Positions 1 through 9,755 of a DNA stretch of 64,000 bases are shown here, piece by piece; within the stretch, counting starts at the first letter, position 1, and the number at the start of each line of letters is the position of its first letter. The DNA is from Chloracidobacterium sp. (lineage in GTDB: Bacteria; Acidobacteriota; Blastocatellia; Pyrinomonadales; Pyrinomonadaceae). Where the stretch lies: NCBI GenBank assembly GCA_016711345.1, contig JADJTD010000001.1, forward strand, positions 620,001 to 684,000. The letters run 5' to 3'. The translations under genes and the position numbers were made by a program. The notes under the pieces are model-generated. The model saw nothing but the letters and a program-made list of their open reading frames with translations. It searched no databases and was not told where the DNA came from.

Positions 1-2
1 TA

Positions 3-2759
3 ACTTTTTCAGGTGGTGCTCCAACTGCCATTCAATGGCAAATGGGACTCGGAGGCGATGGGTTTTCGGGAATGATCAACTCAGTCGGTCAGGGAACGAC
101 TGCCGCGCAGGGCGCCGTAACCGTCACTGGGGCAGGCACTATCGGTCAGACATTTAACATCGCCGGGCAGATTTTCACTTGGGCATCAACGCGGGCAGGC
201 ACCGGTCAAGTCTCCGTAGGCACGAGTTCGACCACCGCAGCGACCAATATTCGCAGCGCCGTCAACGCTGATGTTAGCTCCATCGCGTATGCTACGGGCA
301 GCGCTTCGAGTGTCACAATCAATGCGACCGTGCAGGGGGCGGGCGGCAACTCAATTCAGTTCGTCAACGGTAACAGTGCAAACCTGTCTTTCAATGGCTC
401 TGGTACGCTGGGTGCAACTACACAGGGCGGAATGACGCAGACGGGCACCAATCAATCGGTCTTCTTCCAAGGGAACAACAGCGGCGGCTTGAGCCGCTGC
501 GTCAATAACTGCACCAACTCTGGCTCCCTTTGGCAGAGCGTGCAGGGTGGCTGGACCGGCGATACACAGTCGTTCATTCTCCCCGTAAACCTTTTCCGCG
601 GCGGCATTCCCGGCGGGAACGATTGTGTTAACGGCTGCGGTCGCCTGCTCGCTGCAACCACCCGGGTCTTCGAGACCGTCACGGCCAACGCCAATGCCAC
701 TAATTCTGTCTTCTGGTACATCACAAACAACCCGACGACGCAAAATCTAACTAAGGGCACGCTCGGCAATCGTTCATTTATCACTCAGGTAAAATACTCG
801 CCCAAATTTCAAAGTGTCGCGATCGTCGGCACGAACGATGGTAATGTGCAGATCGGGTTTAACCTTGGCACTGGCGTCGCAAATCAAGGCAACTGGATCA
901 ACGTTACCGGTTCGAACGCGGTGTTGCCAAATCGCCCGATCCTCGGCGTCGCGCTAAGCCCCGGTGTTCCGGCTGCTAACGTTCCTGTTGGATATGCTGC
1001 AGTTGGCGGCTTTAATTTGAATACACCGACAACGCCCGGCCATGTTTTTCAAGTAAGCTGCACGGCTCTGTGTGCTTCGTTCACATGGCTTGATAAGAGC
1101 GGTAACCTTCCAAACATTCCGGTCGATTCGATAATCGTTAATCCAAATTTTCCGCAGCAGGTTTTTGCCGGTACGGATTTCGGACTTTATTTCACCAACG
1201 ACATCACTGCGGCATCGCCTCAATGGTTTCGGTTCAGCAACGGACTACCCGCCGTTATGATCTGGGATATGTCGATAGACCGGGGCAGCACGACGCTCTC
1301 GCTCTGGACACGCGGACGCGGAGCCTTTGCTTGGCCTCTGCCGCTCGGTCCGATCGGAACGCCCAGCGTTACACCGACGGCAACTCCAACAACTGCTCCA
1401 ACGGCAACGGCAACGAACACCGCGACAAATACACCGACGTTCACGCCGACAAGTACATCGACTAACACTCAAACAAATACGCCGACACCGACAGCAACCT
1501 CGACTGCACTTCCGGCATCGCCAACTCCTTCGCCTTCGATCAACGGAACGGTAACATATGGCAACTCGAATTCGGGGACGAAATTCATTTCAAATGCGAC
1601 TGTTGCCAGCACGGTAGGGTCGCCAAGCATTTCAGCAGTGACAGATGCTCCCGGCGCAACAGCCGGACAATATGTATTGACTGGATTTGGTCCAGGAAAC
1701 TACACGATCGGCGTAACCAAGACAACGGGACAAAACGGTGTCTCATCGCTCGATGCAGCGAGGATCGCCCAGCAGGTCGCCGGCATCCTAAATCTGACGA
1801 GCGATAATCAGAGGGCAACCGCCGACGTCAGTAACAACGGCGCTATCTCATCAAACGATGCGGCTCTGATCGCTAGATTTGCGGCCGGGATTGGCGCACC
1901 GATCGGAAACACAAACCAGTGGAGATTTTATGTTTCTCCGGGGCCGACATTCCCTGTTGGCTCATCACCTACAACACGGTCATACGTAGAGCCGATCGGT
2001 GTTCAGACCGGACAGGATTATGTCGGATTGCTGATAGGTGACGTCACGGGCAATTGGACACCTACATCTGCCAAGCCAACAAGTTCAACAGGGCGCTCGG
2101 TAGATATAGGCCTGCCTCGCATTTCGGCTCCCACTGATACTGAAGTGTTAATACCAGTTTCCATTAACGGTGCATCTAATAAAAAGATCATTGCGTATGA
2201 GTTCGACCTCCGATATGACCCGACAGTGATACAGCCTCAGACAGAGCCCATCGATTTAACCGGAACCGCCAGCCGCGGTCTTTTTGCAGTCACAAATATT
2301 GTAGAACCGGGACTGCTAAGAGTAGTTATGTACGGAGCATATCCGATCGACAGCAACGCATTGCTGCTCAATCTCAAGTTCACGGCAGTCGGAGCACCTG
2401 GCTCGGTCTCGCCGCTTACATGGGAGAGAGTTATGTTCAATGAAGTCGAATCAGGAACGCTTACAACGAATGGAGCAGTTGAATTGTTAGCCTCGACGCC
2501 AAATGAGGCCGAACTTACTGGCAGAGTGCTTAGCGCAACGGGACAAGGCATTCCGAATGCCCGCGTCATATTGACAGATAACACGACGGGATTTACTCGT
2601 TCTACAGTTTCCAATGGATTTGGTTATTATAAATTTGATAATCTTCAGTTAGGACAGACCAACACAATAAACGTCGAATCACGAGGTTGGGCATTTGCAC
2701 CCTTAACGATAAGCGTCACGGATCAACTACTGAGTTTGGACATGATCGCCGCTCAGTAA
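3..2759 (+). CDS. Secreted beta-propeller protein with dockerin-like, cohesin-like and CarboxypepD_reg modules (5' partial)
   Basis: The frame is open to the left edge of the window, so the start is missing; 918 residues are visible. The first ~445 residues are the end of a BNR/sortilin-like propeller, interrupted near residues 30-140 by a Gly/Ala/Thr-rich domain resembling phage-structural repeats. A Thr/Pro linker (~452-514) leads to two dockerin-like calcium loops (around QNGVSSLDAARIAQ and DVSNNGAISSNDAALIARF), a cohesin-like beta domain (~699-826) and a terminal CarboxypepD_reg-like domain (~834-918). The layout indicates a cell-surface or secreted protein; the ligand is unknown. The next gene is a paralogue 19 bp downstream, so the two are probably co-transcribed. 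Confidence 0.85.
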   Translation, partial: TFSGGAPTAIQWQMGLGGDGFSGMINSVGQGTTAAQGAVTVTGAGTIGQTFNIAGQIFTWASTRAGTGQVSVGTSSTTAATNIRSAVNADVSSIAYATGSASSVTINATVQGAGGNSIQFVNGNSANLSFNGSGTLGATTQGGMTQTGTNQSVFFQGNNSGGLSRCVNNCTNSGSLWQSVQGGWTGDTQSFILPVNLFRGGIPGGNDCVNGCGRLLAATTRVFETVTANANATNSVFWYITNNPTTQNLTKGTLGNRSFITQVKYSPKFQSVAIVGTNDGNVQIGFNLGTGVANQGNWINVTGSNAVLPNRPILGVALSPGVPAANVPVGYAAVGGFNLNTPTTPGHVFQVSCTALCASFTWLDKSGNLPNIPVDSIIVNPNFPQQVFAGTDFGLYFTNDITAASPQWFRFSNGLPAVMIWDMSIDRGSTTLSLWTRGRGAFAWPLPLGPIGTPSVTPTATPTTAPTATATNTATNTPTFTPTSTSTNTQTNTPTPTATSTALPASPTPSPSINGTVTYGNSNSGTKFISNATVASTVGSPSISAVTDAPGATAGQYVLTGFGPGNYTIGVTKTTGQNGVSSLDAARIAQQVAGILNLTSDNQRATADVSNNGAISSNDAALIARFAAGIGAPIGNTNQWRFYVSPGPTFPVGSSPTTRSYVEPIGVQTGQDYVGLLIGDVTGNWTPTSAKPTSSTGRSVDIGLPRISAPTDTEVLIPVSINGASNKKIIAYEFDLRYDPTVIQPQTEPIDLTGTASRGLFAVTNIVEPGLLRVVMYGAYPIDSNALLLNLKFTAVGAPGSVSPLTWERVMFNEVESGTLTTNGAVELLASTPNEAELTGRVLSATGQGIPNARVILTDNTTGFTRSTVSNGFGYYKFDNLQLGQTNTINVESRGWAFAPLTISVTDQLLSLDMIAAQ

Positions 2760-2778
2760 ATAACTTTCAGAGGATATT

Positions 2779-5700
2779 ATGAAAAAAAATCGTCTTTTGC
2801 TTTTGTTGCTCATTCTCGTAGCTCTCGGGGCTTCAACTTGGTTTATTGCCTCCAATGACCTGATCGGGAAGTTTTTTGACGAGGGCGATCCTGACCGTCC
2901 GCCAATGGGAGCTAAGATCGGTCTCGAAGAGTATCTTCCTCTCCGCATCGCACACATGGATCTGCTGCGTGGTTTCGACACTGCGGAGCAGGATTCGCGC
3001 ACGAATTCGATCCTTGAAATGGAGCAAAGCGAGCGGGAACTTGAAAGACAGCGTCGTGATGCAAACCAACCGGAGGGAGCATCTTGGGCTCCTATAGGAC
3101 CGGCACCGATACCGGTTAATGCAAGTACGTCCTATAGCGGTAGAGTCTCGGCGATCGCCGTACATCCAACAAATCCGGATATCGTATATGTCGGCACCGC
3201 TCAGGGCGGGTTGTATCGCTCGTTGAACGGCGGCACTACATGGACGCCGCTGATGGATAATACCCTTACGCTTGCTATCGGCGCGGTTGCGATCTCGCCT
3301 TCGGATCCAACAACGATATTTGTCGGCACGGGCGAGTCGACGCTTTGCGGCAGCGGCTGCTATATCGGCGTTGGGCTTTACCGCATCACAAATGCCGACA
3401 CGACACCTGTTATTTCGGACGCGCTAAATAAGAATGCTGCCAACGCCGATGTTTTTACCGGTCGCGCGATAAGCGAGGTCCTTGTTCATCCGACAGACCC
3501 CAACGTAGTTTTCACAGCGACCACAGTCGGCGTAGCAGGGATCGGCGGCACTACATCCGGAGCAGTGTTGCCGGCTCTGGGACTTTACAGAACGACCAAT
3601 GCGATGAGTGCGAATCCGACGTTCACTAAGCTGAGTCTTGGCATATCAGATCGCTCTATAACCGATATCGTTATGGAGCCTGCTAATCCAAACCGAATCT
3701 ATACCGGTGTTTTAGGAGTTGCGGGAACTGATGGCGGTGTCTATTCCAGCGCAAACGCTCTCGACGCGGCTCCGACTTTCACACAGCTTTTGGCGACTTC
3801 CGCAACCGGAAATCAGTCTCGTGTTGAGCTTGCTCACGCAACCTCAACACTGACAGTTTATGCGGCTTCCGGGCAAGGTAATGGCTCTGTTTACAAATCA
3901 ATGGATGGCAACCCCTTCACACTGGTCTCGAACACCGGCTTTTGCAACCCTCAGTGTTTTTACGATATAGCGATAGCCGTCGATCCGACCGATGCAAACA
4001 AGGTTTATTTAGGCGGCTCACCTGCACTGGTGTTTGGACGTTCGACGAATGGAGGCACGAGCTTTGCGAGCAGTTCAAGCGGCCTCCATGTTGACACGCA
4101 GGCGATCGCCGTTGCTCCCTCAAACCCGAATATCGTTTATTTTGGTAGTGACGGAGGAATCTGGAGAACCACAAACGTCAGCGCTTCGCCGATAGTGTGG
4201 ACCACACTGAACAACACGACGTTCAGCGCCACTCAGTTTATGGGGATTTCTGTTCACCCAACCGATCGAAACTATACGCTTGGCGGCACACAAGACAACG
4301 GCACTCAATTTCTTGCTCCTGACGGCCTCGAGTGGATCCGCTCTGACGGTGGCGACGGAGGGTTTTCTGTAATTGATCAGACCGCTCCAAACACAACAAA
4401 CGTAGTTGCTTATCATACATATTTTAATCAATCGAATACGCAGATCGGCTTTGCTCGCGCTCTGACAACTGTTCCGCCGGGCGACCCGAACTGGTCCCAA
4501 TTTTTTGGTTGCGGCAGCGGGGCAATTGCCAACGGCATCGTCTGTTCCGACCCTGTACTTTTTTACGCACCTATGGTCGGCGGTCCGTCAGTTTCCGGAA
4601 GCATCGGCAACACTCTCTATTTCGGCACGAACAAACTTTATCGTTCAACGGATCAGGGAGCTACGATGACCGTCGTCGGTTCTGCAGGAATCTCGGCGCG
4701 TATCAGTGCGATTGCGATCGCTCCGCAGAATGACGATATTCGATTGGTCGGCACCAGTGGCGGAGCAGTCCTTCTTCAAACCGCTCCGGGTGCGAACACA
4801 TTGACAACCGTGACTGGGGCTATAGCGTCTTCGGCACGATATGTGGGCCGTACCGCGATCGATCCCACCAACGCCAACATAGCATATGTGACCTTAAACG
4901 GGTTTGGGTTATCCGATGGACGGCATGTCTGGAAAACGACAAACCTTTTGAGCGGCAGCCCGACGTGGGTCGCGTCCGGAAACGGTATCCCGGACACGCC
5001 TGTGAACGCGTTTGTCATCGATCCATTAGATACTAATACGTTATACGCAGGCTCCGACATCGGTATCTTTAAATCGTCGGACGGCGGCGCAAACTGGATA
5101 CCGTTCAACAACGGTCTGCCACGCGTGGCGGTTTATGGTATGGCAATCCAACCCACCAGCCGTATTTTGCGAATTTCCACACATGGCCGCGGAATGTACG
5201 ATTACGATCTCGGCGCTGCCCCGGTTGCGGTTAATGGTACTGTTACATATGGAAATGCTGCAGCTCCGCCAAAGTTCATTTCAAACGCTACGGTTACCGG
5301 AACCGGGTCACCGAGTGTTTTCACAACTACGGCAGCACCCGGAATAGGTGAAGGCTCTTACTCACTAAGTGGATTCGGTGCGGGATCCTACACCGTATCC
5401 CTCTCAAAAACAACAGGACAGAACAATATTTCGTCACTCGATGCGGCTAGGATCGCTCAACACGTTGCGGGGGTGCTTGCGTTGACGAGTGACAACCAAA
5501 AGATAACAGCCGATGTGAGTAACAATGGCACTCTTTCATCAAACGACGCCGCGTTTATCGCCCGTTTTGTCGCAGGTGTCGGATCACCTATTGGGAACAC
5601 AAATCAATGGAAGTTTTATCTTCCGCCAGGCCCGACGTTCCCAATTGGTGCGTCGCCTACAACCAGAACGTACTCGTCGGTTACGAGTAATATTGCGGAT

Positions 5701-6204
5701 CAGGATTTTGTCGGACTTTTGATCGGTGACGTCACCGGAAATTGGCTGCCAACGGCGGCTCGCGATGTTACCAGCAGACAAGGCGGGCGATCAGTCGACG
5801 TTAGTCTGCCAAAAGCTGAGGTAACCGAAGGCGAAGTCATTATTCCGGTAACGATTCAGGGCACGGCAAATAAAGAGATCATCGCCTATGGGTTCGATCT
5901 CAGGTACGACGCCAAAGTGATACAGCCCCAAGCCGAGCCGGTCGATCTAACCGGCACTGCGAGCCGAGGTCTTTTTGCCGTGACAAATGTTATAGAGCCG
6001 GGACTGCTGAGAGTAGTTATGTACGGAGCATATCCGATCGACAGCGACGGGTTGCTTCTCAACCTCAAGTTCACGGCGGTCGGAGCCCCGGGCTCCGTAT
6101 CGCCGCTAGTCTTTGAAAGCATAATGTTCAACGAAGGAGATCCGTCTGTAATAACAACCAACGGACAGATCGCTTTATCGGCAGCGACAGCGGCCAGGCA
6201 ATAA
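2779..6204 (+). CDS. Secreted VPS10/BNR-type beta-propeller protein with dockerin-like and cohesin-like C-terminus
   Basis: 1141 residues. The ATG follows AGAGGA at good spacing. Residues 5-25 form a hydrophobic signal or anchor segment. Residues ~100-800 hold repeated propeller blades with Asp-box-like motifs (SLNGGTTW, STNGGTSF, SSDGGANW), as in sialidase/sortilin-type propellers. From ~815 come two dockerin-like loops (QNNISSLDAARIAQH and DVSNNGTLSSNDAAFIARF) and a cohesin-like domain (~1005-1125). Unlike its upstream paralogue it lacks the final CarboxypepD_reg domain. No catalytic sialidase residues were identified, so an adhesive or scaffolding role is more likely than glycosidase activity; this is inference. 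Confidence 0.88.
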   Translation: MKKNRLLLLLLILVALGASTWFIASNDLIGKFFDEGDPDRPPMGAKIGLEEYLPLRIAHMDLLRGFDTAEQDSRTNSILEMEQSERELERQRRDANQPEGASWAPIGPAPIPVNASTSYSGRVSAIAVHPTNPDIVYVGTAQGGLYRSLNGGTTWTPLMDNTLTLAIGAVAISPSDPTTIFVGTGESTLCGSGCYIGVGLYRITNADTTPVISDALNKNAANADVFTGRAISEVLVHPTDPNVVFTATTVGVAGIGGTTSGAVLPALGLYRTTNAMSANPTFTKLSLGISDRSITDIVMEPANPNRIYTGVLGVAGTDGGVYSSANALDAAPTFTQLLATSATGNQSRVELAHATSTLTVYAASGQGNGSVYKSMDGNPFTLVSNTGFCNPQCFYDIAIAVDPTDANKVYLGGSPALVFGRSTNGGTSFASSSSGLHVDTQAIAVAPSNPNIVYFGSDGGIWRTTNVSASPIVWTTLNNTTFSATQFMGISVHPTDRNYTLGGTQDNGTQFLAPDGLEWIRSDGGDGGFSVIDQTAPNTTNVVAYHTYFNQSNTQIGFARALTTVPPGDPNWSQFFGCGSGAIANGIVCSDPVLFYAPMVGGPSVSGSIGNTLYFGTNKLYRSTDQGATMTVVGSAGISARISAIAIAPQNDDIRLVGTSGGAVLLQTAPGANTLTTVTGAIASSARYVGRTAIDPTNANIAYVTLNGFGLSDGRHVWKTTNLLSGSPTWVASGNGIPDTPVNAFVIDPLDTNTLYAGSDIGIFKSSDGGANWIPFNNGLPRVAVYGMAIQPTSRILRISTHGRGMYDYDLGAAPVAVNGTVTYGNAAAPPKFISNATVTGTGSPSVFTTTAAPGIGEGSYSLSGFGAGSYTVSLSKTTGQNNISSLDAARIAQHVAGVLALTSDNQKITADVSNNGTLSSNDAAFIARFVAGVGSPIGNTNQWKFYLPPGPTFPIGASPTTRTYSSVTSNIADQDFVGLLIGDVTGNWLPTAARDVTSRQGGRSVDVSLPKAEVTEGEVIIPVTIQGTANKEIIAYGFDLRYDAKVIQPQAEPVDLTGTASRGLFAVTNVIEPGLLRVVMYGAYPIDSDGLLLNLKFTAVGAPGSVSPLVFESIMFNEGDPSVITTNGQIALSAATAARQ

Positions 6205-6249
6205 ACTGCCAAGGCCTTATCTTGAGTTTTTGAAGGGCAGAACATACAC

Positions 6250-6939
6250 TTGGAAACAAGTGTGAATCTGCCCAATTACATTACTGTTGGCCGCATCGTG
6301 ATCGTTCCATTGCTGGTCGTTGTACTTCTCACGCCGGCTGGCGAGAACTGGTTTGGCATCAACGGCTATGCTCTGGCGATAGTAATCTTTCTTATTGCCT
6401 CGCTCACCGACATACTCGACGGCCACTTGGCACGCCGCCGTAATCAAGTTTCTAATCTAGGAAAGCTTCTCGATCCGATCGCTGACAAACTGCTCGTCTC
6501 TGCCGCGTTGATTGTTCTTGTCGAAAAGCACCTCGCACCTTCGTGGTCAGTAGTCGTAATTCTCGGTCGTGAGTTCATAGTCACCGGCTTGCGCTCAGTC
6601 GCCGCCAGCGAAGGCATCATAATTCAGGCGCAGAGTATCGGCAAATTAAAGATGTGGGCACAATGCGTAGCCATCGTAGCACTACTGGTCGCTGCGGCAA
6701 CGGGAAATCCGCCGGTTTCAAATTTCGGGCTCGATTACCCTGCCTTCTTTTGGCAAGTTGCAGAAGTGCAAACGGCATTTTCTAATCTCGCAAATCTGTC
6801 GCTGACATCAAATGACTGGAAGGTATTCGGCTATCTTGTTGGCAGAGGTGCACTTTGGGTCGCCGTCATTACGGCTATTTGGTCTATGTATGATTATTTT
6901 TCCTTCTTCATCCGCAATCGCCGGAGCAGCCCGATTTAA
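6250..6939 (+). CDS. pgsA: CDP-diacylglycerol--glycerol-3-phosphate 3-phosphatidyltransferase
   Basis: 229 residues, a polytopic inner-membrane enzyme that makes phosphatidylglycerol phosphate from CDP-diacylglycerol and glycerol-3-phosphate. The CDP-alcohol phosphotransferase signature D-x3-DG-x2-AR-x8-G-x3-D-x3-D is complete (DILDGHLARR ... GKLLDPIADK). The given start is TTG; a GTG four codons later (6262) follows GGA and gives the more typical N-terminus MNLPNYITVGR, so the start is uncertain. It lies 45 bp after the propeller gene and ends before a bidirectional terminator shared with the convergent gene at 7004. Confidence 0.93.
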   Translation: METSVNLPNYITVGRIVIVPLLVVVLLTPAGENWFGINGYALAIVIFLIASLTDILDGHLARRRNQVSNLGKLLDPIADKLLVSAALIVLVEKHLAPSWSVVVILGREFIVTGLRSVAASEGIIIQAQSIGKLKMWAQCVAIVALLVAAATGNPPVSNFGLDYPAFFWQVAEVQTAFSNLANLSLTSNDWKVFGYLVGRGALWVAVITAIWSMYDYFSFFIRNRRSSPI

Positions 6940-6949
6940 ATAAAACGAA

Positions 6950-6981
6950 AAAGACGAATAAGCAATCGCTTATTCGTCTTT
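6950..6981. terminator. Bidirectional Rho-independent terminator
   Basis: Perfect 14-bp inverted repeat (AAAGACGAATAAGC, loop AATC) with A/T flanks, between the convergent pgsA and 7004-7978 genes. It serves both strands. Confidence 0.9.
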
Positions 6982-7003
6982 GATTCGAAATAGATCTTTT
7001 CCG

Positions 7004-7978
7004 TTACTGCATTTCCACAAAGTCACCCGGATGAATTTCCGACGCTGTCCTCGTGATAACAACGGTCGCTGTCTTTTCTTTCACGTTAAGCACAACAGCC
7101 TCGCCGGTAATCTTTCTGAGTCCCGCCGGACGGCCTTGTTTTGCCTCAGCCGTTGTAACCTCAGAACCTCCGGCGTGAGATCCAGTTTTCCGGGCGGCTT
7201 GATTCGAAAACTTTCCGCCTTTGTAAACTTCGCTCTCATATCCGTAATCACGAGCCGTGACATCTTCCGTTTCAGGCTTCTTGAAAAGGTTGCCCTTTCC
7301 AAGCGGGCGAAAGACAGTTAGACGATCTCCGACCTTCACACCATTGTCGGCTCCAAGATCGACATAGGCGACAAAGTCACGAGCCAAGGCTTCGGCTCCA
7401 TCACGCGACATCAATATCCTGCCAATCGCCTTACCAGACGCATCCCTAAATAGGTCCAACGCAGGTGTTTGCTCAAAGAGCGGACTGTTTCTCTGGTCGA
7501 TCAACTGCACGAGGTCGCCAAGCAGAAGAACGTCACAAGAAGATTTGATGCGGGCGATCGAATGGTCAGACTTCACACTAACAACCTCTAAGGCTCCGAC
7601 TTCCTGAACATAAAAGCCCAGATCGTTTTTCGGTGACCATTTGCTTTTCACCTGTGCACGAGGTCTCACTACGGCAAAGAGATCGCCAACGCTGACGCCT
7701 TTATTTGACCCCATGTTAAGGTAAAGAAAATCGTTCTGAGAAAAATTGTACTTGTCAGCCTCATCTGTTCCGCCAATGATCTTGTTAGCGTCGCTGATAG
7801 CACTCGATTGAATGTAGCCAGCGCAATAAAGATTGTTTCCGCTCGCAACTGACCATGTTTTATTGTTTTCAATCTTTATGGACGGCTGCACTGACTGTGC
7901 TGCTGCTACCATCGAAAAAATGCCTAACATCAGGCCAGCTAAGAATATCCGACAGTTAAAAAACTTTTGAAAATTCAC
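7004..7978 (-). CDS. Secreted protein with FlgT-C-like repeats
   Basis: 324 residues from a GTG start preceded by AAAGGAG at seven-base spacing. A signal peptide ends near AAAQS. Three similar segments (VSVGDLFAVVRP, VKVGDRLTVFRP and the C-terminal IHPGDFVEMQ) resemble the small beta domain found in FlgT C-termini and related envelope proteins. No flagellar genes are in the window, so a flagellar role cannot be claimed. Probably a periplasmic or envelope-associated protein of unknown function. Confidence 0.8.
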   Translation of the reverse strand: MNFQKFFNCRIFLAGLMLGIFSMVAAAQSVQPSIKIENNKTWSVASGNNLYCAGYIQSSAISDANKIIGGTDEADKYNFSQNDFLYLNMGSNKGVSVGDLFAVVRPRAQVKSKWSPKNDLGFYVQEVGALEVVSVKSDHSIARIKSSCDVLLLGDLVQLIDQRNSPLFEQTPALDLFRDASGKAIGRILMSRDGAEALARDFVAYVDLGADNGVKVGDRLTVFRPLGKGNLFKKPETEDVTARDYGYESEVYKGGKFSNQAARKTGSHAGGSEVTTAEAKQGRPAGLRKITGEAVVLNVKEKTATVVITRTASEIHPGDFVEMQ

Positions 7979-8217
7979 GATTTTCTCCTTTCGTTGTTTT
8001 GTAATTTAACCCTTGCATGGAAGAGCAAGGGTACAGGGTAGATTAAAGATGACGCACGCCAAAAATTGACGCCGTTTACACTATAACGTCTTTGCCACCA
8101 TGCCGTCAATATGTTTGTTTATTGTTAAACAATTTTATTTGCTAATTAGATTTGGACAGAGAACACAGATTTTGCTACTATTTTTGTTCGCATCAAGTCC
8201 TGTGACTCAGCGAAAAT

Positions 8218-8293
<76 letters not shown>

Positions 8294-8301
8294 GTAAATA
8301 A

Positions 8302-8332
8302 AAGGGCTTCAGCTAATATGGCTGAAGCCTTT
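8302..8332 (+). terminator. tRNA-Thr terminator
   Basis: GGCTTCAGC/GCTGAAGCC stem (8305-8313 and 8321-8329) followed by TTTATTTT, immediately after the tRNA. Confidence 0.85.
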
Positions 8333-8459
8333 ATTTTGTAGTGTAGCGATAATTGTAGCGACTATGCGCTTTTTGCGAGTTTTTTGACCTCTTTTTAGAG
8401 TCTTACCTCTTCCATTCTTTTCATAGCCTCAAATTGGTGTTTTTCGGTTGACCGCCAAA

Positions 8460-8762
8460 ATGGAATCGATTCACACTAGGCAACTTCATAGAACGCTTTA
8501 CGCCACTCGCAATGGACAGCGAATAGCCGTCCATATTAGCCGCGATAGATCACAGCACGGTTACTACGGCTCGGCGTCATTGTTCGGTAAAAGCTACAGC
8601 TCTTGGGGGCGGTTTCCAAGCCACTCATTCGCCAAGATTCTCAAACAATTAGTTTGGGCGATTGATGAGGCCGTTGTTAAAAACCCCAACCGCGAGGCGA
8701 TCAGCCTCACACTTACTGGAAGTGCCCTTCATAACCATTCAGTTGCGATGATGGAGGATTAA
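8460..8762 (+). CDS. Hypothetical protein
   Basis: About 100 residues from ATG 8460 (a TTG lies four codons upstream). Soluble, rich in Ser, His and Arg, with no signal peptide, membrane segment or recognised motif. There is no convincing ribosome-binding site, but no competing gene lies here. It sits just downstream of the tRNA, next to a possible integration scar. It may be real or a chance frame. Confidence 0.4.
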   Translation: MESIHTRQLHRTLYATRNGQRIAVHISRDRSQHGYYGSASLFGKSYSSWGRFPSHSFAKILKQLVWAIDEAVVKNPNREAISLTLTGSALHNHSVAMMED

Positions 8763-8977
8763 AGGAGGCATTCCCATCAGGAGATCCGATATTTTTCATC
8801 GTAATTGATACTAGTCGCCATCCCATGTGCCACTGGATTCACAACATGGGGCTTTGAGTTGCTTCTCTGCATCAATTGGAACTTTTTGGAACATACCGTC
8901 ATAAAACTACAGTTTTATGACACGTGTTTTTGAATGACGATGGCCTAATGAAATTGGGCTGCTCGATTGCATATTTT

Positions 8978-9748
8978 TCAATTGGTTTTTTGACACCCAA
9001 TAAGGGACCGAAATAGTGGATTTTTTAGCAGACCGATAACGGCAATAGGAAACAGCAGTATTATTGGCGTAAGCAATACGAAAAGCGAATGATGCCAGAA
9101 GTCAGAGGCCACCGGGCCGCGACGCAAAGCCCCATTGGCAAGCGGACCGCCGATCGTCACCACATAGTAGATCGCGAGCGGAAGCAAATATCGCCAAAGC
9201 CGCGCCCAGCTTCTATTCGGACGTGTTTGAACATCCGGACCCGCATTTTCGCTCACAATAAACAGTATCAGCAGAAAGCCAAAGTAGATAACGATCCCTT
9301 CGAACCGATGCAGTTCCTTGGGGTTTAACCAGATCAGCTCACGGTCCAGCCTGCGAATGTAAAGTGCGGTCGAGATCCTGACTGTATTGGCAACGATCGT
9401 CGTCAGGTAAGCGAAGACAAGCGAAAGCGGAATGAAACTGAAACCGATGCTCCGTGACCGGTATCTCCACAGTTTACCAAGAGCGAGCACGAGGAATGCG
9501 GTGATCATAAAATTCACACCGGAGCATGGGGCAGCGATCAAAAATGAATGATCGGTGCTCATGTAGCCTGAGTAAGATTCGAATGTAAATCCGACGCCCG
9601 TCGTCAGGCCTACCAGTAAGCGGGTGGGAGCGAGGATCCAAAGTAGGTCGTTAACGCTTGCCGTCGAATAGAACAGCTTGATCGCCGCGCCGATAAGCAG
9701 CACGACGATCAACTGCCCGATAGCTGTCAATCTGTCTAGTGGTTTCAT
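8978..9748 (-). CDS. xrtK: Exosortase-family transpeptidase (XrtK-like)
   Basis: 256 residues with about seven hydrophobic segments. The three exosortase active-site residues are present in order: Cys75 in APCSGVNF, Arg124 in NTVRI and His147 in LHRFEG. Exosortases are inner-membrane enzymes that recognise a C-terminal membrane helix plus basic tail on exported proteins. The start is 7 bp after the stop of a VIT/vWA gene whose product ends in such a tripartite tail, so the pair is probably enzyme plus dedicated substrate. The K subtype is assigned from this pairing and from size, and is less certain than the superfamily. Confidence 0.78.
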   Translation of the reverse strand: MKPLDRLTAIGQLIVVLLIGAAIKLFYSTASVNDLLWILAPTRLLVGLTTGVGFTFESYSGYMSTDHSFLIAAPCSGVNFMITAFLVLALGKLWRYRSRSIGFSFIPLSLVFAYLTTIVANTVRISTALYIRRLDRELIWLNPKELHRFEGIVIYFGFLLILFIVSENAGPDVQTRPNRSWARLWRYLLPLAIYYVVTIGGPLANGALRRGPVASDFWHHSLFVLLTPIILLFPIAVIGLLKNPLFRSLIGCQKTN

Positions 9749-9755
9749 ACTAGGG

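Noticed and set aside
3..6204. Sialidase activity of the two propeller proteins
   Set aside because: Asp-box-like motifs are present but no catalytic Arg triad, Tyr/Glu pair or FRIP motif was identified.
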